NCBI GenBank assembly: GCA_963754265.1
Contig: CAVWFB010000003.1
Span: forward strand, 1 to 64,000
DNA length: 64,000 bases
Source of the DNA: AC-32 sp963754265
GTDB lineage: Bacteria; Actinomycetota; Thermoleophilia; Gaiellales; Gaiellaceae
Direction: 5' to 3'
The translations under genes were made by a program, and so were the position numbers. This document shows, piece by piece, positions 1 through 8,810 of this stretch (within the stretch, counting starts at the first letter, position 1; each line of letters begins with the position of its first letter). A model generated the notes under the pieces. It was not told the origin of the DNA. It saw only the letters and a list, made by a program, of their open reading frames with translations, and did not search any database.

Positions 1-1
1 C

Positions 2-1039
2 GGCATCGTCGACACGCTCGCGACGTTCGGCCTCGCGTTTCTCTTCTTCCTGGCCGGGCTGGAGATCAACTTCGACCGCGTTCGCGGCCGTCCGCTCGAG
101 CTGGGCACCGTCGGCTGGCTCGCGTCCGCCACGCTCGGCTTCGGCATCGCCGCGATCCTCCAGTCCGAAGGCAAGGTGATCTCCACCCTGGTGATCGGAC
201 TGTGCCTCGTCACCACATCGCTCGGAACGCTCGTGCCGATTCTCAAGGACGCCGGACTGCTCGAGACGCGCTTCGGCACGTACGTGGTGGGTGTCGGCAC
301 CATCGGCGAGTTCGGTCCCATCATCCTCGTCTCGCTGCTGCTCGGAGTCGACCGAGCCGGCAAGGCCGCGCTCCTGCTGGGCGTCTTCACGGCGATCGCG
401 TTGGCAGCAGCCGTGCTCGCCCTGCGCTGGCGGCCCACCCGGATCATCCTCCTGATCGAGCGGACGATGAGGCAGAGCGCCCAGCTCGCGGTCAGATTGT
501 CGTGGCTGGTGCTCGTCCTGCTGCTCTACATCACGGCGCGGTTCGGGCTCGACGTGATCCTCGGAGCGTTCGCCGCGGGCCTCGTCGTCGGGCTGGTCGC
601 ACAGGGCCACCTCGGGGATCCGCTGCGAACCAGGCTGGATGCGATCGGATACGGAGTGTTCGTCCCGATCTTCTTCGTCACGAGCGGCATGAAGCTCGAC
701 GTCGACGCGCTCTTCGAGCACGCATCGACCGCCGTCCGGCTGCCGGTCTTCCTCGTCCTGTTCCTGCTCGTTCGCGGCCTGCCGGCGCTGCTGTACTCGC
801 GCGATCTGCCGAGAAGCGACCTGCTACCACTCGGCCTCCTGTCGGCCACCGCCCTGCCCCTCATCGTCGCGGTCACGGCGATCGCGCTGGACACCGACCG
901 GATCAAGCCCGAGAACGCGGCGGCGCTCATCGGGGCGGGCATGCTGTCGGTGCTCATCTTCCCGATGGCGGCGCTCGCGCTGCGCCGCCGAACCGCCGAG
1001 TCGGGCGCGATACCGGCGACCCAACCGACTCCGCCCTGA
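2..1039 (+). CDS. Kef/CPA2-type monovalent cation:proton antiporter, 5'-truncated by window edge
   Basis: The reading frame is open from the first bases of the window, so the real start lies upstream; about 345 residues are present. The protein is a string of hydrophobic segments, with FLFFLAGLEI near the beginning (the FLAGLE motif of Kef and CPA2 exchangers), FGLDVILGAFAAGLVVG in the middle and FVTSGMKLDV further on. These are typical of the Na+/H+ exchanger domain that exchanges Na+ or K+ for protons across the inner membrane. No C-terminal TrkA-N/RCK nucleotide-binding domain follows: the protein ends soon after the last membrane segments (LRRRTAESG). Ion specificity cannot be told from this fragment. 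The next gene starts 44 bases downstream on the same strand. Confidence 0.85.
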   Translation, partial: GIVDTLATFGLAFLFFLAGLEINFDRVRGRPLELGTVGWLASATLGFGIAAILQSEGKVISTLVIGLCLVTTSLGTLVPILKDAGLLETRFGTYVVGVGTIGEFGPIILVSLLLGVDRAGKAALLLGVFTAIALAAAVLALRWRPTRIILLIERTMRQSAQLAVRLSWLVLVLLLYITARFGLDVILGAFAAGLVVGLVAQGHLGDPLRTRLDAIGYGVFVPIFFVTSGMKLDVDALFEHASTAVRLPVFLVLFLLVRGLPALLYSRDLPRSDLLPLGLLSATALPLIVAVTAIALDTDRIKPENAAALIGAGMLSVLIFPMAALALRRRTAESGAIPATQPTPP

Positions 1040-1083
1040 AGCGCGAAACCATTGCGATCGCCGATGTCGTAGACACTTAGCGC

Positions 1084-4000
1084 GTGGAACAGGCCTGTGC
1101 CTCCTGCGGCGCCGTTCAACCGAGCGGTGCGCGCTTCTGCAACTCGTGCGGCGCTCCGCTCCAGCGCGAATGTCCCGGCTGCGGCTCCCAGCAGCCGGCG
1201 GCCGCGACCTTCTGTTCCAACTGCGGGATCGCCCTCCGCGACGAGGCGCGGCCCGGCTGATGACGCGGCGGGCGATCGCCAGGAGCGCCGGATCGTGACC
1301 GTGTTGTTCGCCGACCTCGCAGGGTCGACCGCGCTTGGCGAGAGGCTCGATCCAGAGGACGTGCGCGAGCTCCAGGGTGAGCTCTTCGACCTGATCAACG
1401 CCGAGGTCGAGCGGTACGGGGGCACCACCGAGAAGTTCGCCGGAGACGCGGTGCTCGCAGTGTTCGGCATCCCGCAGGCACACGAGGACGACCCCGAGAG
1501 AGCCGTCAGAGCGGCTCTCGCCGCCCATGAGCGCTTCGTCTCCTTCATCGAGCGCGTGCACGGCCGCCACGGCGCCGAGGTCGGGCTCCGGATCGGGGTC
1601 AACACCGGGGAGGTGGTCTCCGGGCGGGAAGCCGCCGCCCGCGGGGAGATGATGGTCAGCGGCGACGCCGTCAACGTCGCCGCGCGACTGCAGCAGCACG
1701 CGAGCCCCGGCGAAGTGCTCGTGGGGCAGCGAACGCAGGCGGCGACGAGCCGCACGATCGCCTACCGTGAGCACGAGGCCCTGGACGCCAAGGGCAAGAG
1801 CGAGCCGGTCGCCTGCTGGGTGGCCGTATCGGCCGCCCACGAGCAAGCGCCGCCGCCGCGCGGAGTCGCGGGCCTGAGCGCACCGCTCGTCGGGCGAAAC
1901 GAGGAGCTGGCGGTCCTGACCGCGGTGGCCGCCCGCGTCGAGCGCGAGCGCGCGCCGCAGCTCGTCACGCTCTTCGGCCCCGCCGGCGTCGGCAAGTCGC
2001 GTCTGCGTCTCGGAGCTCGTCGAGCGGCTTCCCGGCGCGCGCCTGGTCAAGGGACGCTGCCTCTCCGTACGGCGAGGGCGTCACCTTCTGGCCGCTCGCG
2101 GAGGCGGCGAAGACGCACGCGGGAATCCTCGACACCGACTCCGCCGAGGTCGCGCTCGCCAAGCTCCGCGCCGCGATCGAGTCCGTCGTCCCCGCGGATC
2201 AGGCGGAGCACGTCCTGGAGGCGGCGCGTGCGCACGATCGGGCTCGCGGCTCCCGGTGCCTCGAGCGCCCAGCCGGATCCGCACGAGGTCCTCTATCGGC
2301 TTCAGGACGGATGGACGCGGTATCTGGCGGCCCTCGGACGCGAACAGCTCACGGTCGTCGCCGTCGAGGACGTCCACTGGGCCTCGAGCGCGCTCCTCGA
2401 CCTGCTGGAGCAGCTCGCGGAGAAGCTCGCCGACACGCGGGTGCTCCTGCTGTGCACCGCCAGGCTCGAGTTGTTGGAGGTGCGACCGACCTGGGGAGCG
2501 GGCAAGCAGAACGCGGCCTCCCTCTCGCTCGCACCGCTCTCGGCGGAGGACGCCGCACACCTGATGTCGTCCCTGCTCGGAGAGGCGCACGTCCCCGACG
2601 ACGTGCGCCAACGGCTGCTGGCGAGCGCGGAGGGGAACCCGTTCTACCTCGAGGAGATGCTCCACATGCTGATCGAGCAGGGTGCGCTCGAGCCCCAGAA
2701 CGGCGGCTGGGTCTCGACAGACCGGCTCGCGGGCGTCTCGATCCCGGACTCGGTGCACGGCGTGATCGCGGCCCGCATCGACCTCCTCGACACGGGCTCG
2801 CGGGACGCGCTGCGCCGCTGCTCGGTCGTCGGCCGCAGCTTCTGGCCGGCGGCCGTCGAGGTCGAAGAGCAGGTGATCGCGTCACTCGTACGCAGCGGTC
2901 TCGTCTCCGACAGCGTCGACTCCGTGATGGCCGGGATGCGCGAGTTCTCCTTCAAGCACGCGCTCACGCGAGACGTCGCCTACGCGTCGCTCCCGCGGCC
3001 CGAGCGCCGCGACCTCCACAGGCAGGTCGGCGAGTGGGTCCAGGACGTCGCCCCGGACCGGAGCGCCGAGACCGTCGAGCTCGCCGCCTACCACTACGGG
3101 CAGGCGCTGGACTACGGCGAGACCGACCCGAGCGTCTCGCAGCGCGCCTTCGAGCTGCTGCTGGCCGCGAGCGAGATGGCGTTCGGCCGCGGGGCCTTCG
3201 AGGCAGCGAGGGTGCAGCTCGAGCGTGCAGCCCCCCTGGCGGTCGAAGACAGCCAGCGAGCAGCCACCCAGCTCGCGCTCGGACGGCTCGACGTGACGGA
3301 AGCGCGCTTCGACAGCGCCCTCGAGCGGCTCGACGCCGCCGAGAAGATCGTCGGCGCACACGATCCCGAACTGCGCGCCGACGTGCTCGGCTGGCGCTCG
3401 AGGGTCTGTTGGCTCTCGGGCCGCTGGGACGAGGCGCTCACCTCCGCGAACGACGCCGTGGCGGCACTCGCCGGTCTGCCGGAGTCACCTCAGCTCGCGC
3501 GTGCGCTCGCTCGCCGGTCGCAGATCGCGATGCTGCAACAACGGCCCGAGGCCAGCCGCTACGCGCGAGAGGCGATCGAGGTCGCCCGGCGCGTCGGCGA
3601 CTCGTTTGCAGAAGTCAATGCCAGGATCAATCTCCTTACGCACCTCGCGACGAGCGGGGTTGCGCCAGATCCGGACAAGACCACCCAGATCGTCGATGAG
3701 GCCGCGACGGCCGGCGAGTACGAGGAGGCCTACCGCGCCCTTACCAACTTCACCTGGAGCGCAAGCGGGTTCCTGCCGCTCGACCAGATCGACCACGTCT
3801 ATGCCGAGGGTCGCCGCAGGCTCGCGGACGTTCCGCCGCCGAAGTCGATCGGGCCGTACATCGATGTCTCCTTCGCCTTCTGGGTCCTGCTCCCGGGAGG
3901 CCGGTGGGACGAGGCAGATGCGCTCCTCGCAGAAGTCGCCCGGGGCGGGATGGCGGCGACGACGAGACTCGCGTTCTTGACCGTCTCAGGCGCGCTTGCA

Positions 4001-4556
4001 CTCCGCCGGGGCGAAGCAGAGTCGACCCGGCAGCTCGTCGACGAGCTCCAGCCGCTCGCTCTCGCGAGCGGCGAGCGGCAGCGGATCATCCCGATGGCCT
4101 CCGTCGCGTTGCCCTGGTTCGCGGTCAGCGGCGACCGCGAACGGCTCCGGTCCCTGACCGAAGACCTGCTTGCTAGTGCCGACCGGCGCTGGCCGGCCGT
4201 GCTCGATGCGGTTCCGATCGTGCGCGCGCTCGCCGCAGCCGGCGAGACGGAGTTGCTCACGCGCACGGCCGAGTCGCTTCGAAGAACACCGGATGTCTCC
4301 GCAAGCGCGCAGACGGCGCTGATCGCCGCAGAGGGCCTGCTCGCGCTCGCGGCGTGCGGACGCCGCTCGGGCCGTCGAGCACCTCGAAACGGCGAGCGAG
4401 CGGGAGCGTGAGCTCGGAGGCAGGTACACGCTTGCGTGCCTGGAGCTCGACCTTGCCCGGGCGCTCGAGGCCGCCGGCGAGACGGAACGCGCCCAGGAGG
4501 TGCGGCGACGGGCCGCCTCCGTCCTGGAGCCGCTCGGCTGCGTCAACCCGTTCTGA
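1084..4556 (+). pseudogene. Zinc-ribbon / class III adenylate cyclase / AAA-ATPase / TPR regulator, broken by five +1 frameshifts
   Basis: Reading from GTG 1084 gives a double zinc ribbon (CASCG, CNSCG, CPGCG, CSNCG) that hits TGA at 1258. One base out of frame, a class III nucleotide cyclase domain continues (RIVTVLFADLAGST with the metal-binding Asp, KFAGDAVLAVFG, NTGEVVSG). It is followed by a P-loop (GPAGVGKS, about 1976-1999) and a TPR-like helical region to about 4350. Homologous-looking sequence is recovered only by adding frame changes near 1255, 2006, 2064, 2228 and 4355, each equal to one extra base. Between 2006 and 2228 the long frame reads arginine-rich nonsense, while the shifted frames read SELVERLPGARLVKG and YGEGVTFWPLAEAAK. 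The last piece (ADAARAVEHLETA...GCVNPF) ends at 4556. Intact, it would be about 1155 residues. Either a decaying gene or assembly error. Confidence 0.8.
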
Positions 4557-4562
4557 GGCGTT

Positions 4563-4781
4563 CTAGTAGAGGTCGGGCGGCAGCTCGAGCGCGGCGCTCG
4601 TCGATGGAGCGCCTGGGCGCGGGCGCCGCGGCTCCCGGACGAACGAGTCCGGCGGCGGCTCGTCGAACCAGTCGCCACAGCCGATGGCGTCGTTCCGTGT
4701 GTGGCGTAGGAACGACCGCACCCGCTCGAGCACCCCGCGACGGCGGCATCCGGATGCGTCGGCGTCACGCCTTCGCAACAT
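4563..4781 (-). CDS. Small hypothetical protein
   Basis: A 72-codon frame begins 36 bases downstream of the ABC permease stop on the same strand and converges on the cyclase-type gene. The N-terminus is arginine-rich. The middle reads FLRHTRNDAIGCGDWFDEPPPDSF and the tail is proline-rich, ending ELPPDLY. An internal GTG (VLERVRSFLRH) could be the real start. I do not recognise the family; it has no membrane segment or signal peptide. Support is mainly position and a composition that looks more protein-like than the alternative frames. It could equally be untranslated sequence. Confidence 0.4.
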   Translation of the reverse strand: MLRRRDADASGCRRRGVLERVRSFLRHTRNDAIGCGDWFDEPPPDSFVREPRRPRPGAPSTSAALELPPDLY

Positions 4782-4817
4782 GCAGGTCAGGGTACACCCG
4801 GCGCGAGCGCCTCATGC

Positions 4818-5615
4818 TCAGTCGATCAGCTTCCGCTCCATCGCGTAGATGGCGATGCGCCACATCGCCAGGCCGAACCCGACCAGGAAGCCGACGCGAT
4901 ACAGGTCGGTCCAGTCGTGGAAGCCGAACACCGCGTGGCGCACGAGCACGACGCACTGGTGCAGCGGGTTGAACTCGGCCAGGATCTGCGCCCAGTGCGG
5001 GAGGTTGCCGATCGGGAAGAAGGTCCCGGCTACCAGGAAGAGCGGCGTCAACACCGCGCTGACGATGTAGTTGAAGTTCTCGAAGCTGGAGGCGAACCCG
5101 GCGACCATGATTCCGAAGTTGGCCCAGCCGTAGCCGCTGACCCACGCGATGAACGGCACCAGCAGCATGCCCCAGGACGGGTCGAGCCCGAAAGCGATCG
5201 CGACGACCATCGGCACGCAGCCGTAGACGCCGGTCCGCGTCGCGATCCAGAGAGCCTCGGCCGTCACGAGCTCCTCGGTGTCGACAGGCGCCGCGAGGAT
5301 CGCGTCGTAGGTGCGCTGGAACTGGTACTTGACGAAGGTCCCGAACATCGCCGGGAACGCCGATGAGAACAGCACCGCCGTCGCGACAATGCCCGTGCCG
5401 ACGAACTCGACGTACGAGAAGCCGCCGACACGGCTGACGAGCGAGCCGAAGCCGAAGCCGAACGCCAGTAGGTAGATCGTCGGCTCGACCGTCGACGAGA
5501 AGGTGCTCGAGCGCCAGAAGGAGGAGAAGTTGACCACCTCGCGCACGAGCACGCCGGTGATGGCCGGCCGCTCCAGCCGCCCGAGCCGGCTAGGTGCCGT
5601 CGAGACCGCCATCAC
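4818..5615 (-). CDS. ABC-2 type transporter permease (NodJ/DrrB-like)
   Basis: 265 residues with about six predicted membrane segments (for example TIYLLAFGFGFGSLVS, FIAWVSGYGWANFGIMVAGFA, VSAVLTPLFLVAGTFFPIGNLP). The last one carries the FxxG-FP-x-LP pattern of the ABC-2 permease signature, followed by FNPLHQCVVLVRHAVFG as in NodJ and DrrB proteins. It would form the membrane channel of an exporter for lipids, polysaccharide or drugs. The start (GTG-ATG at 5615/5612) overlaps the stop of the upstream ATPase gene by four bases, so the two are translationally coupled and surely form one transporter. The substrate is not evident from sequence. Confidence 0.88.
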   Translation of the reverse strand: MMAVSTAPSRLGRLERPAITGVLVREVVNFSSFWRSSTFSSTVEPTIYLLAFGFGFGSLVSRVGGFSYVEFVGTGIVATAVLFSSAFPAMFGTFVKYQFQRTYDAILAAPVDTEELVTAEALWIATRTGVYGCVPMVVAIAFGLDPSWGMLLVPFIAWVSGYGWANFGIMVAGFASSFENFNYIVSAVLTPLFLVAGTFFPIGNLPHWAQILAEFNPLHQCVVLVRHAVFGFHDWTDLYRVGFLVGFGLAMWRIAIYAMERKLID

Positions 5616-6508
5616 TCGATCTCCTCGCCGGTCAGCAGCACGAAGACGTCCTCGAGGTTCGCCGGCCGGCGTTCGCCCTCGGCCCGGTAGCCATTCCGGT
5701 CGACGCCGAGGATCGACACGCTCGTGCCGGTGCGCCGGGTCTGCATTCCCGCCGCGCCGGCCTCCGCCTCGACCTCGGCGAGGCGCGCCGGCGGCCCGTA
5801 GACCTCCAGCACCTCGCGCCCCGCGTGCTCGACGACGAGCTCCGCGGGCGGGCCGGAGGCGACCGCGCTGCCGTGGGACATGATCAGCACCGTGTCCGCC
5901 AGGCGTTGCGCCTCCTCGATGTAGTGGGTCGACATCAGGATCGTCGTGCCCTCCGCGCGAAGGGCGTCGATCAGCGCCCAGAGCTCCTGGCGCACCTGCG
6001 GGTCGAGGCCGACCGTCGGCTCGTCGAGGAGCACGAGCCGCGGGCGGTGCACGAGCCCACGCGCGATCAAGAGGCGGCGGCGCATCCCGCCGGAGAGCTT
6101 GTTCACCTTCGTGTCACGCCGGTCGACGAGGTTCGCCATCTTCAGCGCCCGCTCGATCGCATCGCGCCGGTCGGCCCTGCCGATCCGGTACAGGTGCGTG
6201 AAGACGAGGAGGTTCTGCTCCACCGTCAGCGTGACGTCGAGGTTGTCGAGCTGCGGCACGACCCCGCACTGGGCGCGTGCGGCCTTGGACTCTCCCGGGA
6301 GCCGGAACCCGAGCACCTCGAGCTCGCCCTCGTCGGCGATCGACTGCGCCGTCAGCAGCCGCATCGTGGTCGATTTCCCGGCACCGTTCGGGCCGAGCAG
6401 GCCGACGCACGTGCCCTCGGGCACCTCGAGGTCGAGGCCGTTCACGGCCGTGATCGGGCCGTAGCGCTTCACGACTCCTCGTAGCCTGATGGCGAGCTCC
6501 CCGCTCAC
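5612..6508 (-). CDS. ABC transporter ATP-binding protein (NodI/DrrA-like)
   Basis: 298 residues with a complete ABC domain: Walker A GPNGAGKST, signature LSGGMRRRLLIARGL, Walker B RLVLLDEPTVGLD and the switch histidine in MSTHYIEEA. The last 70 residues form the extra domain common in NodI/DrrA/CcmA-type exporter ATPases (VEVYGPPARLAEVEAEAG and VSILGVDRNGYRAEG), ending NLEDVFVLLTGEEIE. It energises the permease encoded immediately downstream with a four-base overlap. The start is ATG or GTG near 6508, and about 80 bases separate it from the divergent multicopper oxidase gene. Confidence 0.92.
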   Translation of the reverse strand: MSGELAIRLRGVVKRYGPITAVNGLDLEVPEGTCVGLLGPNGAGKSTTMRLLTAQSIADEGELEVLGFRLPGESKAARAQCGVVPQLDNLDVTLTVEQNLLVFTHLYRIGRADRRDAIERALKMANLVDRRDTKVNKLSGGMRRRLLIARGLVHRPRLVLLDEPTVGLDPQVRQELWALIDALRAEGTTILMSTHYIEEAQRLADTVLIMSHGSAVASGPPAELVVEHAGREVLEVYGPPARLAEVEAEAGAAGMQTRRTGTSVSILGVDRNGYRAEGERRPANLEDVFVLLTGEEIE

Positions 6509-6553
6509 GCGGTCAGCATGCCAGCCCGCGGCCTGCCGCCGAGTGCCTCGGAC

Positions 6554-6583
6554 TTGATTTCTAAGTGCGATCGAAACTAATGT
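6554..6583 (+). promoter_or_regulatory. Predicted sigma70-type promoter of the metal-homeostasis operon, likely leaderless
   Basis: TTGATT (6554-6559) and TAATGT (6578-6583) are separated by 18 bases in an AT-rich patch that stands out from the surrounding GC-rich DNA. Transcription would begin about 6589-6591, at the ATG of the multicopper oxidase gene (6590), giving a leaderless mRNA. There is no Shine-Dalgarno before this ATG, which agrees with that reading. Confidence 0.5.
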
Positions 6584-6601
6584 TTAGATATGCCTAAACA
6601 T
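6580..6601 (+). promoter_or_regulatory. Palindromic operator overlapping the start codon (DtxR/MntR-type candidate)
   Basis: ATGTTTAG (6580-6587) and CTAAACAT (6594-6601) form a perfect 8-base inverted repeat around ATATGC. The core TTTAG-N6-CTAAA resembles the TTTAGG/CCTAAA half-sites bound by DtxR/MntR-family metalloregulators. The element lies between the predicted -10 and the first codons of an operon whose third gene encodes a DtxR-family protein. Autoregulation by bound metal (repressor sits over the start site) is the natural reading but is inferred. Confidence 0.6.
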
Positions 6602-7594
6602 CGGGTAACCCGCCGGCGTCTTCTCGCCGCTGCAGCCCCTGTCGTGGCAGCAACGCCCTTCGCGAAGCTCGCCCTCGCGGCCGGGGACCATGCCGAGCAC
6701 GCGGGCATGTCCATGGCAGCGATGGACCACTCGGCGATGGGCCACGCCGCGATGATCGGGAGCGACGCTCTAGCGCCGGGGGGCCCACACGAGCGCGATG
6801 CGCTGCTCTACCCGCCTGCCGCGCTGGCGCACCGACCGGGACGTGTGCGCGAGTATTCGGTCGCCGCCGTCGACCGCCAGATCGAGGTCGCCAAAGGCGT
6901 GTTCTTCTCGGCCTGGACCTACAACGGAACCGTCCCCGGGCCCGTGATCCGCGCGACGGAGGGCGACCTGCTGCGAGTCCGGTTCACCAACGGCGGGTCG
7001 CATCCGCACACGATCCACTTCCACGGCATCCACCCCGCGGACATGGACGGCGTGTTCGAGATCGTCGAGCCCGGCGCCAGCTTCACGTACGAGTTCCCGG
7101 CACGGCCGTACGGGATGCACCTCTACCACTGTCACTCGACGCCTCTGAAGAAGCACATCGCAAAGGGGCTCCTCGGCGCCTTCATCATCGACCCGCCCGA
7201 ACCCCGGCCGGAGGCACAGGAGCTCGTGATGGTGCTGACGGGCTTCGACACCGACGGGGACGGCGAGAACAACTTCTACGGCGTCAACGGGCCGGCCTTC
7301 TACTACGCGAAGTACCCGATCAGGGTGCGGCGGTCGCAGACGGTGCGGATCTACCTCGCCAACCTGACCGAGTTCGACCTGATCAATTCGTTCCACCTCC
7401 ACGGGGACTTCTTCCGCTACTACCCGACGGGCTCGACCGATCACTACGAGTACACGGACACCGTGATGCTCTGCCAGGGCCAGCGGGGGATCATCGAGAT
7501 CGACTTCGCGCACACGGGCAGGTTCATGTTCCACGCCCACCAGTCCGAGTTCACCGAGCTCGGCTGGATGGGCTTCTTCGAGGTGGTCGACTGA
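6590..7594 (+). CDS. Two-domain multicopper oxidase, Tat-exported
   Basis: 334 residues. The N-terminus has a twin-arginine-type signal (TRRRLLAAAAPVVAATPFAKLALA), then a Met/His-rich stretch (HAEHAGMSMAAMDHSAMGHAAM) that could bind copper. Two cupredoxin domains follow: the first has HTIHFHGIHPADMDG and YHCHSTPLKKHIAKG, the second NSFHLHGDFF and MFHAHQSEFTELGWMG. Together they supply the His/Cys ligands of type 1 and inter-domain copper sites seen in small laccases and nitrite-reductase-like enzymes. It probably oxidises a metal ion (Fe, Mn or Cu) or a phenol outside the membrane. Its stop overlaps the start of a ZIP metal transporter by one base, which favours a metal-oxidase role. The position expected for an axial Met reads GLLG. 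Confidence 0.85.
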   Translation: MPKHRVTRRRLLAAAAPVVAATPFAKLALAAGDHAEHAGMSMAAMDHSAMGHAAMIGSDALAPGGPHERDALLYPPAALAHRPGRVREYSVAAVDRQIEVAKGVFFSAWTYNGTVPGPVIRATEGDLLRVRFTNGGSHPHTIHFHGIHPADMDGVFEIVEPGASFTYEFPARPYGMHLYHCHSTPLKKHIAKGLLGAFIIDPPEPRPEAQELVMVLTGFDTDGDGENNFYGVNGPAFYYAKYPIRVRRSQTVRIYLANLTEFDLINSFHLHGDFFRYYPTGSTDHYEYTDTVMLCQGQRGIIEIDFAHTGRFMFHAHQSEFTELGWMGFFEVVD

Positions 7595-8808
7595 TGGAAG
7601 CCGGGTCGGCCGCGGGCTGGAACCGGGGCCCATTTCGGGCGTGGCGGCTCTGGGCGCTCATGCCGATTCTCCTGCTCGTCGGGACCGTGGCGGTTTTCGT
7701 ATCGACCGGCTCCTCGTTGCTGGATCTCGTCGGCCGGGCTCCCCCGCCCCGCGACGAGTTCGACATCCGCCGCGTCGAGTTCAAGCCCGGGCAGATCAGG
7801 ATCCGCGTGACGAATCCCCAGCGACAAGAGCTCGCCATCGGCACCGTGACCGTCGATGACGCGGTCGTGCCCTTCCGGCTCGACGGCCCGTCGAGTCTCG
7901 GCCGGCTTCGTTCGAGCACGATCGTCGTCCCCTACCAATGGGTCGAGGACGATCCGTATACGGTCGGCGTCACGAGCTCGAGTGGGATCGAGACGAGCTT
8001 CGAGGTGCCGGCCGCGGTCGAGTCGCGTGGTGCATCGCCACGAGGATTCCTCGGCTACGCGCTGATCGGCCTCCTGGTCGGGATCGTCCCCGTGGCGCTC
8101 GGGCTCGCCTGGTTGCCCTCGCTGAGACGAGCCGACGCGCGCTGGCTCGCGTCGTTCATGGCGCTCACGGCTGGGCTCCTCACCTTCCTCGCCTTCGATG
8201 CGCTCGGCGAGGCTCTGCAGCTCCAGGCTGCATTGCCGAGTGGGTTTCAGGGCACCGGCCTGATCTTGCTCGGCGTTGCAGCCAGCTACCTCGGCTTGAC
8301 GTTCGTTGCGCAACGCGCATCGGCCAGCGCCCGGCGGGAGACGAGCGCTCCGCTCGAGGGAGCCGCACTCGCCGGGCTGATCGCCGCCGGCATCGGGCTC
8401 CACAACCTCGGCGAAGGACTCGCGATCGGCACGTCGATCGCGCTCGGCGAGCTCGCGCTCGGGACGTTCTTCATCGTCGGGTTCATGGTGCACAACATCA
8501 CCGAGGGGCTCGGCATCGCGACACCGATCGCAAGCGGTGGCCGGGTGGGATTGCCGCGGCTCGGAGCCCTGGCGCTCATCGCCGGCGCGCCCGCGATCGT
8601 CGGCGCCTGGATCGGCGGCTTCATCACGAGCGACCTGCTCGGCGTCCTCTTCTTCGCCCTCGCCGTCGGAGCCGCGCTTCAGGTCGTGGTCGAGATCGGC
8701 CGCTACGTCGCGCGCAGAGCCCCAGGCGGGCTCTCCTCCGGTCACGTCGTCGGCGGCTACCTCGCCGGGATCGTCGTCATGTACGCAACCGGGCTCCTGG
8801 TCGGGTAG
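7594..8808 (+). CDS. ZIP-family metal transporter with extra N-terminal extracytoplasmic domain
   Basis: 404 residues. A first membrane segment (LWALMPILLLVGTVAVFVS) leads into a beta-rich domain of about 110 residues (DIRRVEFKPGQIRIRVTN, ending near FEVPAAVES) that is not part of ordinary ZIP proteins. The remainder is the ZIP domain with the two metal-site helices HNLGEGLAIG and HNITEGLGIATP (HNxxEG motifs) among several hydrophobic segments. ZIP proteins move Zn2+, Mn2+ or Fe2+ into the cytoplasm. The gene starts inside the stop of the multicopper oxidase (TGATG) and is followed two bases later by the DtxR-type regulator, so the three are one operon. The added domain may receive metal from the oxidase; that is speculation. 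Confidence 0.88.
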   Translation: MEAGSAAGWNRGPFRAWRLWALMPILLLVGTVAVFVSTGSSLLDLVGRAPPPRDEFDIRRVEFKPGQIRIRVTNPQRQELAIGTVTVDDAVVPFRLDGPSSLGRLRSSTIVVPYQWVEDDPYTVGVTSSSGIETSFEVPAAVESRGASPRGFLGYALIGLLVGIVPVALGLAWLPSLRRADARWLASFMALTAGLLTFLAFDALGEALQLQAALPSGFQGTGLILLGVAASYLGLTFVAQRASASARRETSAPLEGAALAGLIAAGIGLHNLGEGLAIGTSIALGELALGTFFIVGFMVHNITEGLGIATPIASGGRVGLPRLGALALIAGAPAIVGAWIGGFITSDLLGVLFFALAVGAALQVVVEIGRYVARRAPGGLSSGHVVGGYLAGIVVMYATGLLVG

Positions 8809-8810
8809 AG

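Noticed and set aside
1084..1260. The zinc-ribbon piece read as a separate 58-residue protein
   Set aside because: This zinc ribbon is normally joined to the cyclase domain in this family, and cyclase sequence continues one base out of frame without a gap.
5594..6484. 296-codon plus-strand frame opposite the ABC ATPase
   Set aside because: The minus-strand ATPase has all ABC motifs; the plus-strand product is Arg/His/Val-rich shadow sequence.
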